A stretch of 64,000 bases of DNA from Diphasiastrum complanatum (lineage: Eukaryota > Streptophyta > Lycopodiopsida > Lycopodiales > Lycopodiaceae), in the NCBI GenBank assembly GCA_029204225.1, contig CM055104.1:26821253-26885252 (forward strand), read 5' to 3'. The notes beneath the pieces were generated by a model. That model saw only the letters and a list, made by a program, of their open reading frames with translations. It ran no database searches and had not been told where the DNA came from. Below, piece after piece: positions 1-10,174 of the stretch (positions are counted from its first letter, which is position 1; each line of letters begins with the position of its first letter). Position numbers and translations under genes: made by a program.

Positions 1-183
1 TTCCCTACATAATCACATCAACTAATTCAAGGACCTGTTGAAACAAATGGCCGCTGTCGGATCTATCATAGACGCAACTGCTTACAAGCTTGCTAAGCTC
101 ATACGATAGCTGGGTGATGATCATCATGACACATCCAGAACTAACTCTTTCGAGAGTCACTAGAATACATGTAGAGGAAGGAA

Positions 184-822
184 GCCTCTAGTTCCTCAGC
201 TGATTCTCATGCTTTGTACACCAACAAGAGCACAACTAAGCAAAAGAAGAAGAAAGGCCCGAAGCAATCAAGGCAAGACCAAAAACCAGCACAACATAAG
301 GAACAGTCGAATCTGCAGATAAAGAAGAAGTTGTTCTGCAGATACTGCAAGAAAAACAACCACAAAATTCAAGACTGCCGGATACTGCAAGCAAAGAACA
401 ATAGAAAGGGACAGTCGAATCAAGTGGCAAATGCAGCTACAGAAGTTCCACAACCTATTCAAGAAGCGGATCATGATGCCTTCATGACCAGCCATCAAGG
501 AGCATCTATTGATAGTTCTTGGTTCCTGGATTCCGGTGCCACTCAGCATATGACCAGTCTCATTGGATGTTTCAAGTCCTATATACCTTACAATACCAAC
601 AAATATGTTCACCTTGGCGATAATAACACACAAGCTATTCAAGGTGAAGGTACTGTGAGATTGAGCTTTGCAAATGATCAATCTAAGCTACTCTCTAAAG
701 TCCTATATCTACCAAACTTATCTATGAATCTGCTCTTTGTAAGTAGAATTACAGATCTAGGACATAGAGTAGATTCGAATGTGATCAGTGAAAAGAAGTT
801 GATAGGACAGGCAAGATCCTAG
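184..822 (+). pseudogene. copia gag C-terminus with CCHC knuckle, fused to protease
   Basis: The Gag nucleocapsid end carries an intact CCHC zinc knuckle (C-R-Y-C, H, C at about 337-380, spacing CX2CX4HX4C), preceded by a Lys/Gln-rich basic stretch typical of RNA-binding Gag tails. The aspartic protease follows, with active site LDSGATQHM at about 526-555 and the conserved copia strand LLFVSRITDLGH near 730. The frame breaks at about 790-820, before the pre-integrase region that follows. The N-terminal UBN2-type Gag domain upstream of 184 shows only scrambled frames. Inactive remnant. Confidence 0.9.
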
Positions 823-845
823 CACTCGAAAAGAGACATGGATAC

Positions 846-1238
846 TTGTATAAATTAAGTCATTGCTTTTCTACCTCTAGTCAGGTGCTCGGTACTTCTA
901 TTCATGCAAATAAAAGTTTACTTTGGCATTATAGACTTGGTCACTTGAACAATGCTGTTGTACAACAAATGTCTAGACAATCTATTGTTCTTGATCTCGA
1001 CTATCCTTGTGATAAAGTCGAGTTACCTATCTGTCAAGACTATCTAGTTGGTAAACAGACTAGACAACCATTTAAATCAAGCCATCAGCATATTACTAGA
1101 GGATTGTTAGACATTGTACATTTAGACATTTGTGGCTAGATGAAAAATCCTTCACTGAAGGATGCAAAGTATTTTATTATTGATGAATTTTACAGAAGGA
1201 CTATGGTATACTTTATGAAGAAGAAACCAGAATAGATG
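846..1238 (+). pseudogene. copia GAG-pre-integrase and integrase N-terminus
   Basis: The HHCC zinc-binding pre-integrase region is recognisable: LWHYRLGHLN supplies the two His, but the segment where the Cys pair should sit reads C-Q-D-Y instead of CxxC, so the second Cys is lost. The first catalytic Asp of the DDE triad is in HLDICG, immediately followed by an in-frame TAG at 1137-1139. Translation resumes for about 30 residues and then stops near 1232. The DDE core that should follow (about 400 bp, second Asp and Glu) is missing. Confidence 0.85.
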
Positions 1239-1239
1239 T

Positions 1240-1690
1240 TTGACCAAGGCCCTCTTAGACAAGACACCCCACGAGGTGTGGACAGGCTCTAAGCCTTTTG
1301 TGAAGAACCTAAGAGTGTTTGGATGCATTGCCTACACATAGATCCTGAAAGACACGAGGAAGATATTGGACTTCCAAGGTCTCAAGACCATCCTGATTGG
1401 ATATACTTCATCTAAAAATACATACAAGATGTATGATCCTGATATCCAACAAATCTTGTATAGCTGAGATACAGTCTTTATCGAGGATCAGTTCGTCGAC
1501 ATCAAAGGCAAGGATATTGCTCTAGGAAAACCTTCATCACCTGGCATTGACACGACAATCCGTGCTTCTGGCTCAAGCGTGTCCATTGTCGACCCACTAT
1601 TTGACAGCGAATCAGATGAAGACATTGCTGCTACCCAGCAACAAGTCCCAAGAGTGGTTCATCAGTCGATTCCTCCCAGATGATCAAGTT
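1240..1690 (+). pseudogene. copia integrase C-terminal region after core deletion
   Basis: Sequence resumes inside the integrase C-terminal part: KTPHEVWTGSKP followed by LRVFGCIAYT, the hallmark copia block after the DDE core, then GYTSSKNTYKMYDP and an acidic linker toward RT. In-frame TAG/TGA codons interrupt it (near 1339 and 1464). The join near 1240 marks an internal deletion within the element. Confidence 0.85.
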
Positions 1691-1692
1691 GA

Positions 1693-2999
1693 GTGCGTAC
1701 ACAGCCCACAAGGTATACTCCCGAGTCTGCATAGTACATCAACTTGATGTACAAATAGCCTATCTGAATGGAGTTATACAAGAAGACATCTACATGATTC
1801 AGCCCAAAGGATTCATTCTAAAAGGTATGAAGAATCATGTCTGTAAACTCCATAAAGCACTCTACGGCTTGAAACAGTCTGCCAGAGCTTGGTTTTATAG
1901 GATCAACACGTTTCTCATCAAACAAGGTTTTCAACCAAGCATTGTTGATTGCAATGTCTATTTCAAGTCAGTGTAGCAATCCTTCATTATCATTACCTTA
2001 TACATGGATGATACATTGCTGTTCAACAACAATACCAATTTGGTTAAGGATTCTAAGCAGATGCTATTTTCAGAGTTCGACATGACTGATCTGGGCAAAG
2101 CTCACTTCTGTCTGGGCATTCAAATCCACAGAGGCAGAGCGAGACGACTGATCTACATCACTCAACAAAGGTATCTTCACAATGTTCTTAACAGATACAA
2201 TCTAATGAATTGTAAGTTAGCTCACTCACTGATGGATCCAGGCCTGCATTTGTCAAATGACCAATGTCCCCGGACCAAGCAGGAAGAGGAGTAGATGAGA
2301 GAATATCCTTATCGATCGATACTTGGATCTCCCATGTATGCAATGGTTTGTACATCACCAGACATCTCTTTTGCAGTAAGCTCACTCAGCCAATATATGG
2401 CTAATCCTGGCATTACCCATTGGAAGTCTCTCATAAGAGTCATGAGGTATATTCGAGCTACCATGGACCAGTGCATCTGCTATGGAGATGTCAGCAATGA
2501 CAATCTTCATCAGCTCAGTGGATATTCTGATGCAAGCTGGGGAGGAGATGTAGACAATCGTAAGTCCACATCTGGATTTACATTCTTCTTCAACGATGGT
2601 CCTATCTCATGGAACAGTCGTAAGCAAACCTTTATCGCTCTTTCTTCTACAGAAGCAGAATACATTGTTGCTTGTCAATCTATTAAGGAAGCATTTTGGT
2701 TGAGAAATTTACTATCAGACATTAATTCATATCAGTACAGTCCCACAATTTTATTATGTGATAATTAGAGTGTTATTGTCTTATCGGCCAACCCTAGATT
2801 TCACTCTAGGAGTAAGCACATTGAAATTAGATATCACTACATCAGGGGCATGGTTCTCAACAAGGAGGTGAGCTTAACATACTGTAGAATGCAGGACATG
2901 GTTGTAGATATATTCATGAAGGCATTAAGTGTTAATGCACACAACAAGTTTTGTGCATTGCTTAGTCTGAAGATCAAGGCATTTATGAATCTAGATTAA
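1693..2999 (+). pseudogene. copia reverse transcriptase and RNase H, N-terminally deleted
   Basis: Reverse transcriptase starts abruptly just before HQLDVQIAYLNG; about 160 residues of the usual N-terminal RT (the KARLVAKGFxQ and FAPV blocks) are missing. ALYGLKQS is present at about 1859, and the catalytic YVDD is YMDD at about 1999-2010. RNase H follows with SDASWGGD, STSGF, ALSSTEAEY and the C-terminal HIEIRYHYIR block, ending in the stop at 2997-2999, directly against the polypurine tract. At least three internal stops (1974, 2292, 2766). Confidence 0.92.
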
Positions 3000-3006
3000 G
3001 AGGGGG
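2998..3006 (+). other. polypurine tract (PPT) of family C copia
   Basis: AAGAGGGGG sits between the pol stop codon and a TGTG LTR start, the normal place for plus-strand priming during reverse transcription. It overlaps the stop codon, as is common in copia. Confidence 0.85.
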
Positions 3007-3960
3007 TGTGGATTTATCTCCTCTACTATTCTAGATCCTATTTGAATCTGCCTCCATCATGTTGCATTTTTACTCATGTTGTCGCATAGTCTGCATATTT
3101 ACATGTAAAATAAGACAGGCAAAAAATGCGACTGTCTGCATAAATACAAGTAAATTTTCACAGACAAAAAGGCAAAAAAGACGACACTATGTTTTTACAC
3201 ATGATTTGTGATAGGCGAAAAAGACGACACTATCCTACAAATGCCGAAGGTGCCCTAACGGAAAAGCGAAGGTACCCTGTAAATCAAATCTTAAGGCATT
3301 TGTCTGAGTGTCACATTTTTCGCATCTTCACCAACGTTCATTTCAGCGAAGGCTGACGTCGCGGCCTTTTCACACTCATCCCATGCAACTGTGCAAACAG
3401 ATTTGACAACGACAGTAGCCACCCACGATCTCCCACAGACAACACATCCACTTTGTACTTTCTTTATCTGCACACCTATACATTTATGTATATATATTGG
3501 ATACCATCTACATATCCAATGTGTGTGAAAATAAGAACATCATAAGCTTATTAGAGATAGATGAAGTAGATGCTTTCGCGCGTCGATTTTTTGTATTGTC
3601 AGTAATAGGTTTATTCCTTTCACAGATTGGATTAGCTTTTGAAGCACGTGGTTTTGTCCACTATTGTCTTGTGCTCAACAACGTTATTGACCTATATATT
3701 TTGCTATACTTAATCTGATAACAGCTCTGTTTGTTCTGTGTTCAGGATTGTATTAGTATTGGTATGCTTTTCTACATGTTGTTTGACTCTCTTATTGCTT
3801 AATCTGGTAGTCCGTTCTTAGCAAATTATTATTAGTCTAGTTATTTGCGACTAATATTTGGTCTTGCCTTTTGCGACTGATTATCAATCGAGCTCAGTCT
3901 AGCACTTCGCAAATAATTTGCGACTGATGCTACGTAATCAGATCGAACATGATTTCAATC
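3007..3960 (+). repeat. 3' LTR of family C copia
   Basis: Begins TGTGGATTT right after the PPT. The first 600 bp match the LTR-like segment at 62063-62538 (shared blocks include TCTGCCTCCAT, GCCACCCACGATCTC, GACAACACATCCA, and TTATGTATATATA as a likely TATA region near 3484). It contains a short duplication, AAAGACGACACTAT, at about 3177 and 3219. The right end is uncertain, because the family copy at 62 kb is truncated; about 3960 is my estimate. Confidence 0.75.
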
Positions 3961-4179
3961 ACTAACATTCTGTTCGTGTCTGATAGGCGTAGTCATGCTT
4001 AGGAAAGTAGTCATGCTTAGGGAAAGAGTAAGATAGCTCATTCCGCTGTGCACGAACACTTTCTATTCGAGTTCGTTTCATTTTCGAGTTTTGAGTTCGC
4101 TTCTTTTCGTGTTCATTTCTTTTAGAGCTATTTCTGTTTCTCACACTCACACACCCTCTTTCTCCAATAGACTGGCCCT
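3961..4179. other. unassigned stretch between two LTRs
   Basis: I see no gene. There is a tandem duplication, GTAGTCATGCTTAGG(G)AAA, at about 3990-4024, and a run of degenerate TTCGAGTTCG / TTTCGAGTTTTGAG motifs at 4060-4120. It may belong to either flanking LTR. Confidence 0.4.
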
Positions 4180-4600
4180 CCAGTGTTTGAGATTATTGGT
4201 CACGCCATGATTTAACTCCATATCAAGGCCAATTTGTGACTAATTATCTTGAGAGGACCCAGACACTCTAATTGAGACATATGGAGTATTGCATGTCTGT
4301 GTGACGAATATAGGCAGGAGGACTGCATGAAGAGATGTGATCTATTTATAGTTGACCTACATGGGGGTTGCATGTTTTCATGCACAAGACTCTACTCTCT
4401 ATATAATGAGGTGGGGATTCTCCCGTCGACATATTGGGCTTAGGTTATCAGTTTCTCTCTTCTCCTCTAGCTTTCACATGGCATGGCTTGGGCGCTAGAT
4501 CCAAGTTTGATCTAGGATTGGTTGGGCGGTTTGGCTCCATAGTCTCTCTTATTGTGCTCTCCTATCCTCATCTTAGGGGTTTTCCTTAGCGGTCTTTACA
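4180..4600 (+). repeat. 5' LTR, gypsy-type (related to the 8.5-9.5 kb LTRs)
   Basis: Ends in TTTACA directly before an initiator-Met PBS. Its 3' half resembles the chromovirus LTRs at 8541-9516: a CTCTATATAATG TATA-like box near 4398, GGCGCTAGAT, GATTGGTTGGGCGG, and CTCTTATTGTGCTC before the end. The left boundary is a guess, because no second copy with a clear start is present. Confidence 0.6.
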
Positions 4601-4601
4601 T

Positions 4602-4613
4602 TGGTATCAGAGC
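4602..4613 (+). other. primer binding site (initiator Met tRNA)
   Basis: TGGTATCAGAGC, the complement of the plant initiator-Met tRNA 3' end, 1 bp after the LTR end. It marks the start of the internal region of a plus-strand element. Confidence 0.85.
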
Positions 4614-7600
4614 CCGACTAAGATGCGGTCTTGGATGGGATGGAGACAAGTTCTACATTGAATTGGAATTGGAAAGCACTTGGATTTGCATCTCAAAGAG
4701 AAGTGCTGATTTTTTCAAGAGAAGTTAGAATGCCGAGAATTATGTGACTTCATTCGTAATTTCATGTTTCTTGAGGAGACTTTCCATTGGTGTAAATAGA
4801 TCTACTTTGTAGATTTGGCTGCTTGTTTCCTTGCCGTAGTCTGCTTAGTTAAAGTTTTGATAGCATGCTTTAATGTTCCGAATCATGTCATCTTGGTTAA
4901 GTTCATAGTTAAATTGATAATAAATCGGTTTATTCAACTTGTATGGACTGTAGACAATATTGGACATGATTCTGGTGATTCCATGTCGATGATGGGAAGT
5001 TTTTTTTTTCTTATGAAAATCCTCCAGAGAACTTGCATGATGGGAATGTAGACAATGTGAGCTGTAAGACTAATACTGAAAGCAAGGGCTAGGCAGGGAT
5101 ATTTCACCTCACTAGAATAACCTGTAAACAGATTATTGTTTTTGGTTGTGAAATAAGGGGAAAGCAAGAAGCAATCCAGAGAAATATAACCCGGTTTTAA
5201 GAATCACAAGAAGCGATTTACTGCTTGCTTCAAGTTTGGTTCTCTGTTTGAAATTACAGAGAGATAATTTTGGTTATGAAATCAATATCCATGTTTTTGC
5301 CATAATGATTGTTTGCAAACCTAATGGATTCCTGGAAAAGCAAATCCTAGCCAAATAGTTGGAATTCTTAGTTGATTCAGTTGTGGAAACCATGGTAGAT
5401 CCAGTCATGTACTTGACAGATTGCATGCAGATCGCTCTTTCCTTGGATTCACCTGCAAAAAAGAATGTGAAGTCTACCTTGACAGCTGCCTTTGGGCGTT
5501 GTGGGTGGTTAGCCATAGTTGAGGTATGAGTTGATGTTCCCTCCTTGGCAGTGATGAATGAGAAGTTCTAGCTATAGAGGAGGCAATAGATCTATTTTGT
5601 TTCAGAGATACCTGAAACCCGAGGGGTTGGAGGATCTGTAAACGTGCATCTGGGAGATCTAGTAGTTAAATGCATGTCCTCCTTTTCCATAGAGTGTGTG
5701 AATAGCAGCATGCCTGTTTTTCACAATGTTGGAGAATGGTAGGGAGCGCTTGATGTGAAAAAAAGAAGAGAAAGGTTAAGCACGACCTAAACTGTTCCTG
5801 GTTGCTTCTCTGTCTCGTGGTAGAGCGCGACTGGAAACCCTTTTTGTGCCAAAGGGAGTGGCGGCCATGGAGGAGCATAGGGTTTTTTTAGGGCTTTTGG
5901 CATGCATATGTAAAGTTGACTTGGAGCTTGATATGACAATCTGCAATTCTGTAATTGCATGGCTTGTTGCAATACAATTATCCAAGGATCACTTTGGGCT
6001 GACGTTTGAAACTTAAAAGGTTGATTCTCCAAATTAACCCAGAAATTTCAGGTTATTAGCACCCTGTTAGAGGAGATTAGGTTTCTTGGTGCTCGTTTGT
6101 CGAAGTGTAACCTTGGTATTTGTATATTGTTTTCCGGTTATGGTTAGAAGAAAATTGGATTTTCTTTCTCCATTGGACAATTTGCATGTCATACGCTCTT
6201 ATCAACTTGGCATTCGGCTTTCAGAAATGTAAGCCCAACTTTTGTGGAACTTGAGTACCATTATTCGTGGTCAAGCAGTATTAATTGATTTTTGATGAGA
6301 ATTTTTCCGAAACCAATCTTGACAGAACGAAAGGAGTGGTATAGTTCTCAGGCATATACCCGGTCTAGGAATCTGATTCCTTGATACAATGCTATTTAAA
6401 CCAATTAATTCTGGAGTATTGGTACTCCCAGTGAATAGAGTTGAATTGTGTTTTGTTTTTTCCTTTTCAAATCGGTTGAACACCGATCAGTTGGTTACTG
6501 TGGTTTTGATGATTTTGGTCATTAAAATTGAACCAAAACCAAAGCTTTTGAGATACTTGTTAAATAATTAATGGAGGAAATTTCATGGTGTTGTAAAACA
6601 TTTACTAATGTCGTTACGTCTTCTTGATACCTTAGCTGAAATATTTTCAAGGAACTAAAAATTCTAAGGAGGGAAGAAGAGTGGACATCAAAGGTAGTAA
6701 GCGTGATCGGGAAATGTATTTCGTAGTTAGGATTTTGTGTAAATCCCAATAAATAATTGCTTGATACCGGTTACTAATTTCCTGGATAGAATTCATCTAG
6801 TTGAATTCATAACTTATATCTTTGTGACCATTGAGTTATCCGTAGTTTTGGATGTCAATTGTGATGTTACAATTAGAATCTGATACATGGTTTACATTGG
6901 ATCTGTTAATTGATAGAAGCTTGTCCCTAGAGTTAATGCTCTTGGATCCATGGGGATTTGAAGCTTATCATTAATTTGTAAGGATCAAAATGTAGTGTTG
7001 AACCATGTTAATTCTTCTATCTAAATTACAAGATCAAGTGTGGATTTGTGGTATCCATCTCAGTAGGCATGCCAGTCATCCAAATGAAGGGATTCTCCAA
7101 TGTTTGAGAACAAGAGATAATATCCTATAGTGATTATAGGACAGCTAGATGATCAGTGGATCTCTAGAATATCAGATAAGGCGGTTAAGAGTTTTTTGAA
7201 AGGAAAAGCTGATGGCATCAATAATTTTGGAAAGGGATTTCTAGGACTGTAAAGATCTAATGATCAATGGTGTGTTTTAGTACCTAGTCGTGATATGGGA
7301 AAAATAAAACTGTTTGGTCAAATGTTGGGGTATTTTGGAAATTTTGAGGTTTAATCTATATCCCAATGGGGTATCTCATTATTTACAAAATCAGAGGCCC
7401 TTAAATTTATTTCTCGCTTTCTTAAATAATCCTTTACTTCTTAGTAATTTCTCAGATATAGGACATCAGACTGGGTTATATGACTCTTTCCAGCATGAAG
7501 TTATTCTTTTGAAAGACTGTTATGTCATATAAATTACTACTTGTGGGAATGGACTTGGAATTCAGATAAATTCTAAGGTTAAAGTGTTTCAATTTCTTAA

Positions 7601-7644
7601 ATCTAGAATATATCTTTTTGCATAAATGGATTTCGATAAAATGG
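4614..7644. other. 3 kb with no recognisable gene; possible retroelement interior
   Basis: Follows a PBS, so it may be the interior of a degenerate or non-autonomous (LARD-like) LTR element. I see no zinc knuckle, protease DSG, RT YxDD, integrase or RNase H motif in any frame. Open stretches are under 85 codons, AT-rich, and none shows family motifs. No matching 3' LTR of the 4180-4600 type follows it directly. I cannot say more. Confidence 0.4.
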
Positions 7645-8326
7645 TAGTTTCTTCGCTGCCTTAAATCTAAGGCACCTTCGTCTTCTTCATTGTCTTTAAT
7701 CTAAGGCACCTTCGCCTTCTTCGCTGCCTTCAATGTAAGGCACCTTCGGCTTTTTCGGCTTTTTCGGCTTCTTCGCTGCCTTCAGTCTAAGGGCGCCTTA
7801 GGGATTTACACAACTTAAGTCTAAGGGCACCTTCAGCATTTACATACCTTCAGTCTAACGGGCACCTTTGGGTTTTTTGCATTTTTCGCGTTTTTGCTAC
7901 ATTGGTAGACCAACGTCGCCAACAGCTGGAGAAACAAATATCGTAAGAGCAGTTACCAACTTTGTAGAGATGCAAAACTGGAGTAAATGGTAGTTAAGGC
8001 ATAAGATATTTGCTCTCAACACTTATAAATATATATACTAGCTAAAACAGGCTATGTCAGTGTTAATTTAATTTCTCTTTCAATTACAGTTATCTGTAGC
8101 CAATGCTATCACGCTCAACAAGCTGAATTTATTACTTCAAGCCATTGTAATCACTGTTGATATCAATTAGAGTGCAATTTTTGTCTCACTACTGCATCGT
8201 TCATTTGCACAATTTGTATGAATTCTTCTACTTGAATATTTTTGCTGCTAACTGTTGCGTTTCCATTCCTACAAGCCACGCCCATTGAGCTTCCGCTGCC
8301 GCTCATGCACCCGCGATTTTACGACA
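7645..8326 (+). repeat. LTR with TATA box and minisatellite, 5' boundary uncertain
   Basis: Ends just before an iMet PBS (TGGTATCAGAGC at about 8328). A strong TATA region, CTTATAAATATATATA, lies at about 8022-8037, leaving about 290 bp as R/U5. Upstream is a short-repeat U3 (separate entry). No coding sequence of the element follows; instead the PBS segment is tandemly repeated and then joins an unrelated gypsy LTR at about 8540. Confidence 0.6.
7651..7875 (+). repeat. minisatellite of about 34-bp units in LTR U3
   Basis: Degenerate units of the form CTTCGCTGCCTTAA-TCTAAGG-CACCTTCG recur at about 7651, 7688 and 7722, with looser copies at 7775, 7815 and 7850. Within it is a 9-10 bp sub-repeat, GGCTTTTTC, at about 7749-7770. 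Such arrays in U3 often carry enhancer elements; that role is inference here. Confidence 0.75.
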
Positions 8327-8530
8327 TGGTATCAGAGCTTCTGTTATAATCAGAGTTCTACTTATCTGATACCATAGTGTCCCACCGTTTTACGACATGG
8401 TATCAGAGCTTCTGTTATAATCAGAGTTCTACTTATCTGATACCATAGTGTCCCACCGTTTTACGACATGGTATCAGAGCTTATGTTATAATCAGAGTTC
8501 TACTAATCCGATACCATAGTGTCCTACCGT
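8318..8530 (+). repeat. three 71-bp tandem repeats, each carrying an iMet PBS and a hairpin
   Basis: Units start at 8318, 8389 and 8460 (period exactly 71); the first two are almost identical and the third has several changes. Each begins TTTACGACA and contains TGGTATCAGAGC. In units 1 and 2 the motif ATGGTATCAGA is repeated inverted as TCTGATACCAT about 27 nt downstream, giving an 11-bp perfect stem. In unit 3 the stem is damaged (TCCGATACCAT). A fourth start, TTTACAACA, follows at 8531. Confidence 0.9.
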
Positions 8531-8540
8531 TTTACAACAG

Positions 8541-8972
8541 TAGGGCCAGGCCTAATTTAAATAATAGCTAAGTAGGACCTTAGGCTATGCATGCATGCGG
8601 CATAGGCATGTGTGTTGCATCCTAGTATGGGATAGGATGTATATGTCTATGCATGGGTCTTCGCCATTATGAGTTAGGGGTACCTACATGCAATGGACAT
8701 GCATGGGAGTTAGGCATGAGTTGATAGAATGCTTACATGTGGATTCAGTGCATGGTCAGGCAGGGGGGGAGCTACTCTCTAGATATACCCTCTCCTGTGT
8801 CCATTAGAATCATTGAGAGTTTGCGACCGTTATGCTGTCGGATTGGTAAGCACTTCCTATCATAGAGATTTGCCATTCTCCCTAGTGCTTGGGGCTAGAT
8901 TGGATGGTCTAGGTTTGGTTGGGTCGATTTTGTCCACTGCACTCCCTTATTGTGTTCTTGGTGCTCAATCCT
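8541..8972 (+). repeat. chromovirus-type LTR, left arm of palindrome (5' truncated)
   Basis: Inverted copy of the LTR at 9023-9516. It lacks the first 40-odd bp of the LTR and joins the 71-bp array at about 8540. It carries GATATACCCTCTC near 8782, GGTCTAGGTTTGGTTGGGTCG near 8913, and CTTATTGTGTTCTTGG near the inner end. Divergence from the other arm is obvious by eye, so this is not a recent hairpin duplication. Confidence 0.8.
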
Positions 8973-9022
8973 CATAGGATGGTCTAGGTTTGGTTGGGTC
9001 GGTTTCGTCTCTCAAGACCTCC
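8973..9022. other. spacer at the centre of the LTR palindrome
   Basis: About 50 bp separate the two LTR arms. Most of it is a second copy of the GGATGGTCTAGGTTTGG block found in the left arm at about 8909, followed by GGTCTTGAG read on the minus strand. The pattern suggests a short duplication formed at the join. Confidence 0.6.
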
Positions 9023-9516
9023 AATCAGGATTGAGCATCGAGAACACAATAAGGGAGTGAAGTGGACGAAACCGTCCGAACCAAACCTAGACCGTCCGAC
9101 CTAGCCGCTGAGCACTAGCGAGTATGGAAAATCTCTATGATAGGAAGTGCTTACCAATCTGACAACATAATGGTCGCAGACTCTCAATGATCCTAATGGA
9201 CACAAGAGAGGGTATATATAGAGAGTAGCTCCCCCCCTGCTTGACCATGCACTGAATTCACATGTAAGCGTGCTATCAACTCATGCCTAACTCCCATGCA
9301 TGTCCACTGCATGTAGGTACCACTAACTCATAATAGCGAAGACCCATGCATAGACACAATGCACATATATCCTATCCCATACTAGGATGCAACACACATG
9401 CCTGTACTGCATGCAGGAATAGCCTAAGGTCCTACTTAGCTATTATCCAGATTAAGCTTGGCCCCTACGTCTAAGACAGCCCTCCAATGGTACAAACTCC
9501 CATTCGGGCCATAACA
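9023..9516 (-). repeat. 3' LTR of minus-strand chromovirus
   Basis: On the minus strand it begins TGTTATGGCCCGAATGG at 9516, immediately after an A/G-rich tract (AAATAAGGGGGGAAGTA, about 9517-9533) that is a good PPT. TATATATAGAGAGTAG-type sequence near 9215 (plus TATATATAGAG) marks the promoter region. It follows the integrase-chromodomain in the expected order. Confidence 0.82.
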
Positions 9517-9557
9517 TACTTCCCCCCTTATTTTAGTTCTATCTTCAAAACTCAAAG

Positions 9558-10174
9558 TCCGGGAAACTCTTCCTTAGGTTACCTTCTAGTTCCCATGAAT
9601 TCCCATCATCAGAATTACCTTTCTAATGAACTAGATGCTCAATAACATCTCGATTTTGCAATCGCTTGGATCTAGTATCAGGAATTCTTTTAGGTTCTAA
9701 GGGAATCCTCTCAGATAAGTCCTCAAATGAATCTAGATTAGTACCAAAACCAACATGATCTCCCTCATGTAAACTCATGTTCAGATGACTTACATGAAAC
9801 ACAGGATGAGCTTTGGTTCCCTCTGGTAACTCTAAATGGTAAGCTAAAGATTCAATCTTTTTCAAGATTTTATAAGGCCCACTATACCTAGCAAACAGTT
9901 TGTAATGCTTCCCAGTGCGCATTACCTTAGAATCCTTCAAAATTATAAGATACACTCAATCTCCAACTTGAAACTCCCGAGGCGATCTTTTCAGATTAGC
10001 AAAATGTCTTACCTGATCCTGGGCACTTAGAACATTTTCATGTGCTAACTGTAACATTTCTTGCATTTCACACAAGAAATCCGTTACTTTCTGAACTTTA
10101 ATCGACCTAGTTTCAACTATTATTGGAGATCTTGGCTGAAATCCATACATAAGCATAAACGGACTATATAGCAA
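9558..10174 (-). pseudogene. gypsy chromovirus integrase C-terminus with chromodomain
   Basis: C-terminal integrase of a Ty3/gypsy chromovirus. From 10174 downward: PFMLMYGFQP (the late integrase block), then a GPY/F module (YSGPYKILKKI, HPVFHVSHL), then a chromodomain-like tail ending WELEGNLRKSFPDFEF. In chromoviruses this tail binds modified histones and steers integration. Two in-frame stops, one just after EHLVH where TGG (Trp) has become TAG. The integrase core and everything upstream are missing: the sequence ends at about 10174 against an unrelated leader. Confidence 0.85.

Larger units (their letters stand above)
1..3006 (+). mobile_element. Ty1/copia element, family C, 5' truncated and decayed
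   Basis: The order gag zinc knuckle, protease, integrase, reverse transcriptase, RNase H, polypurine tract, LTR is that of a Ty1/copia retrotransposon on the plus strand. The window edge cuts the 5' end, so the 5' LTR and PBS are not visible. Coding is interrupted by many in-frame stops (near 1137, 1976 and 2294, for example) and by two deletions: one removes the integrase catalytic core near 1240 and one removes the first third of RT near 1690. It cannot be autonomous. A related LTR lies at 62063-62538, so the family has another trace in this window. Confidence 0.93.

Noticed and set aside
8318-8530. CRISPR-like array
   Set aside because: The 71-bp units are contiguous with no variable spacers and contain a retroelement primer site.
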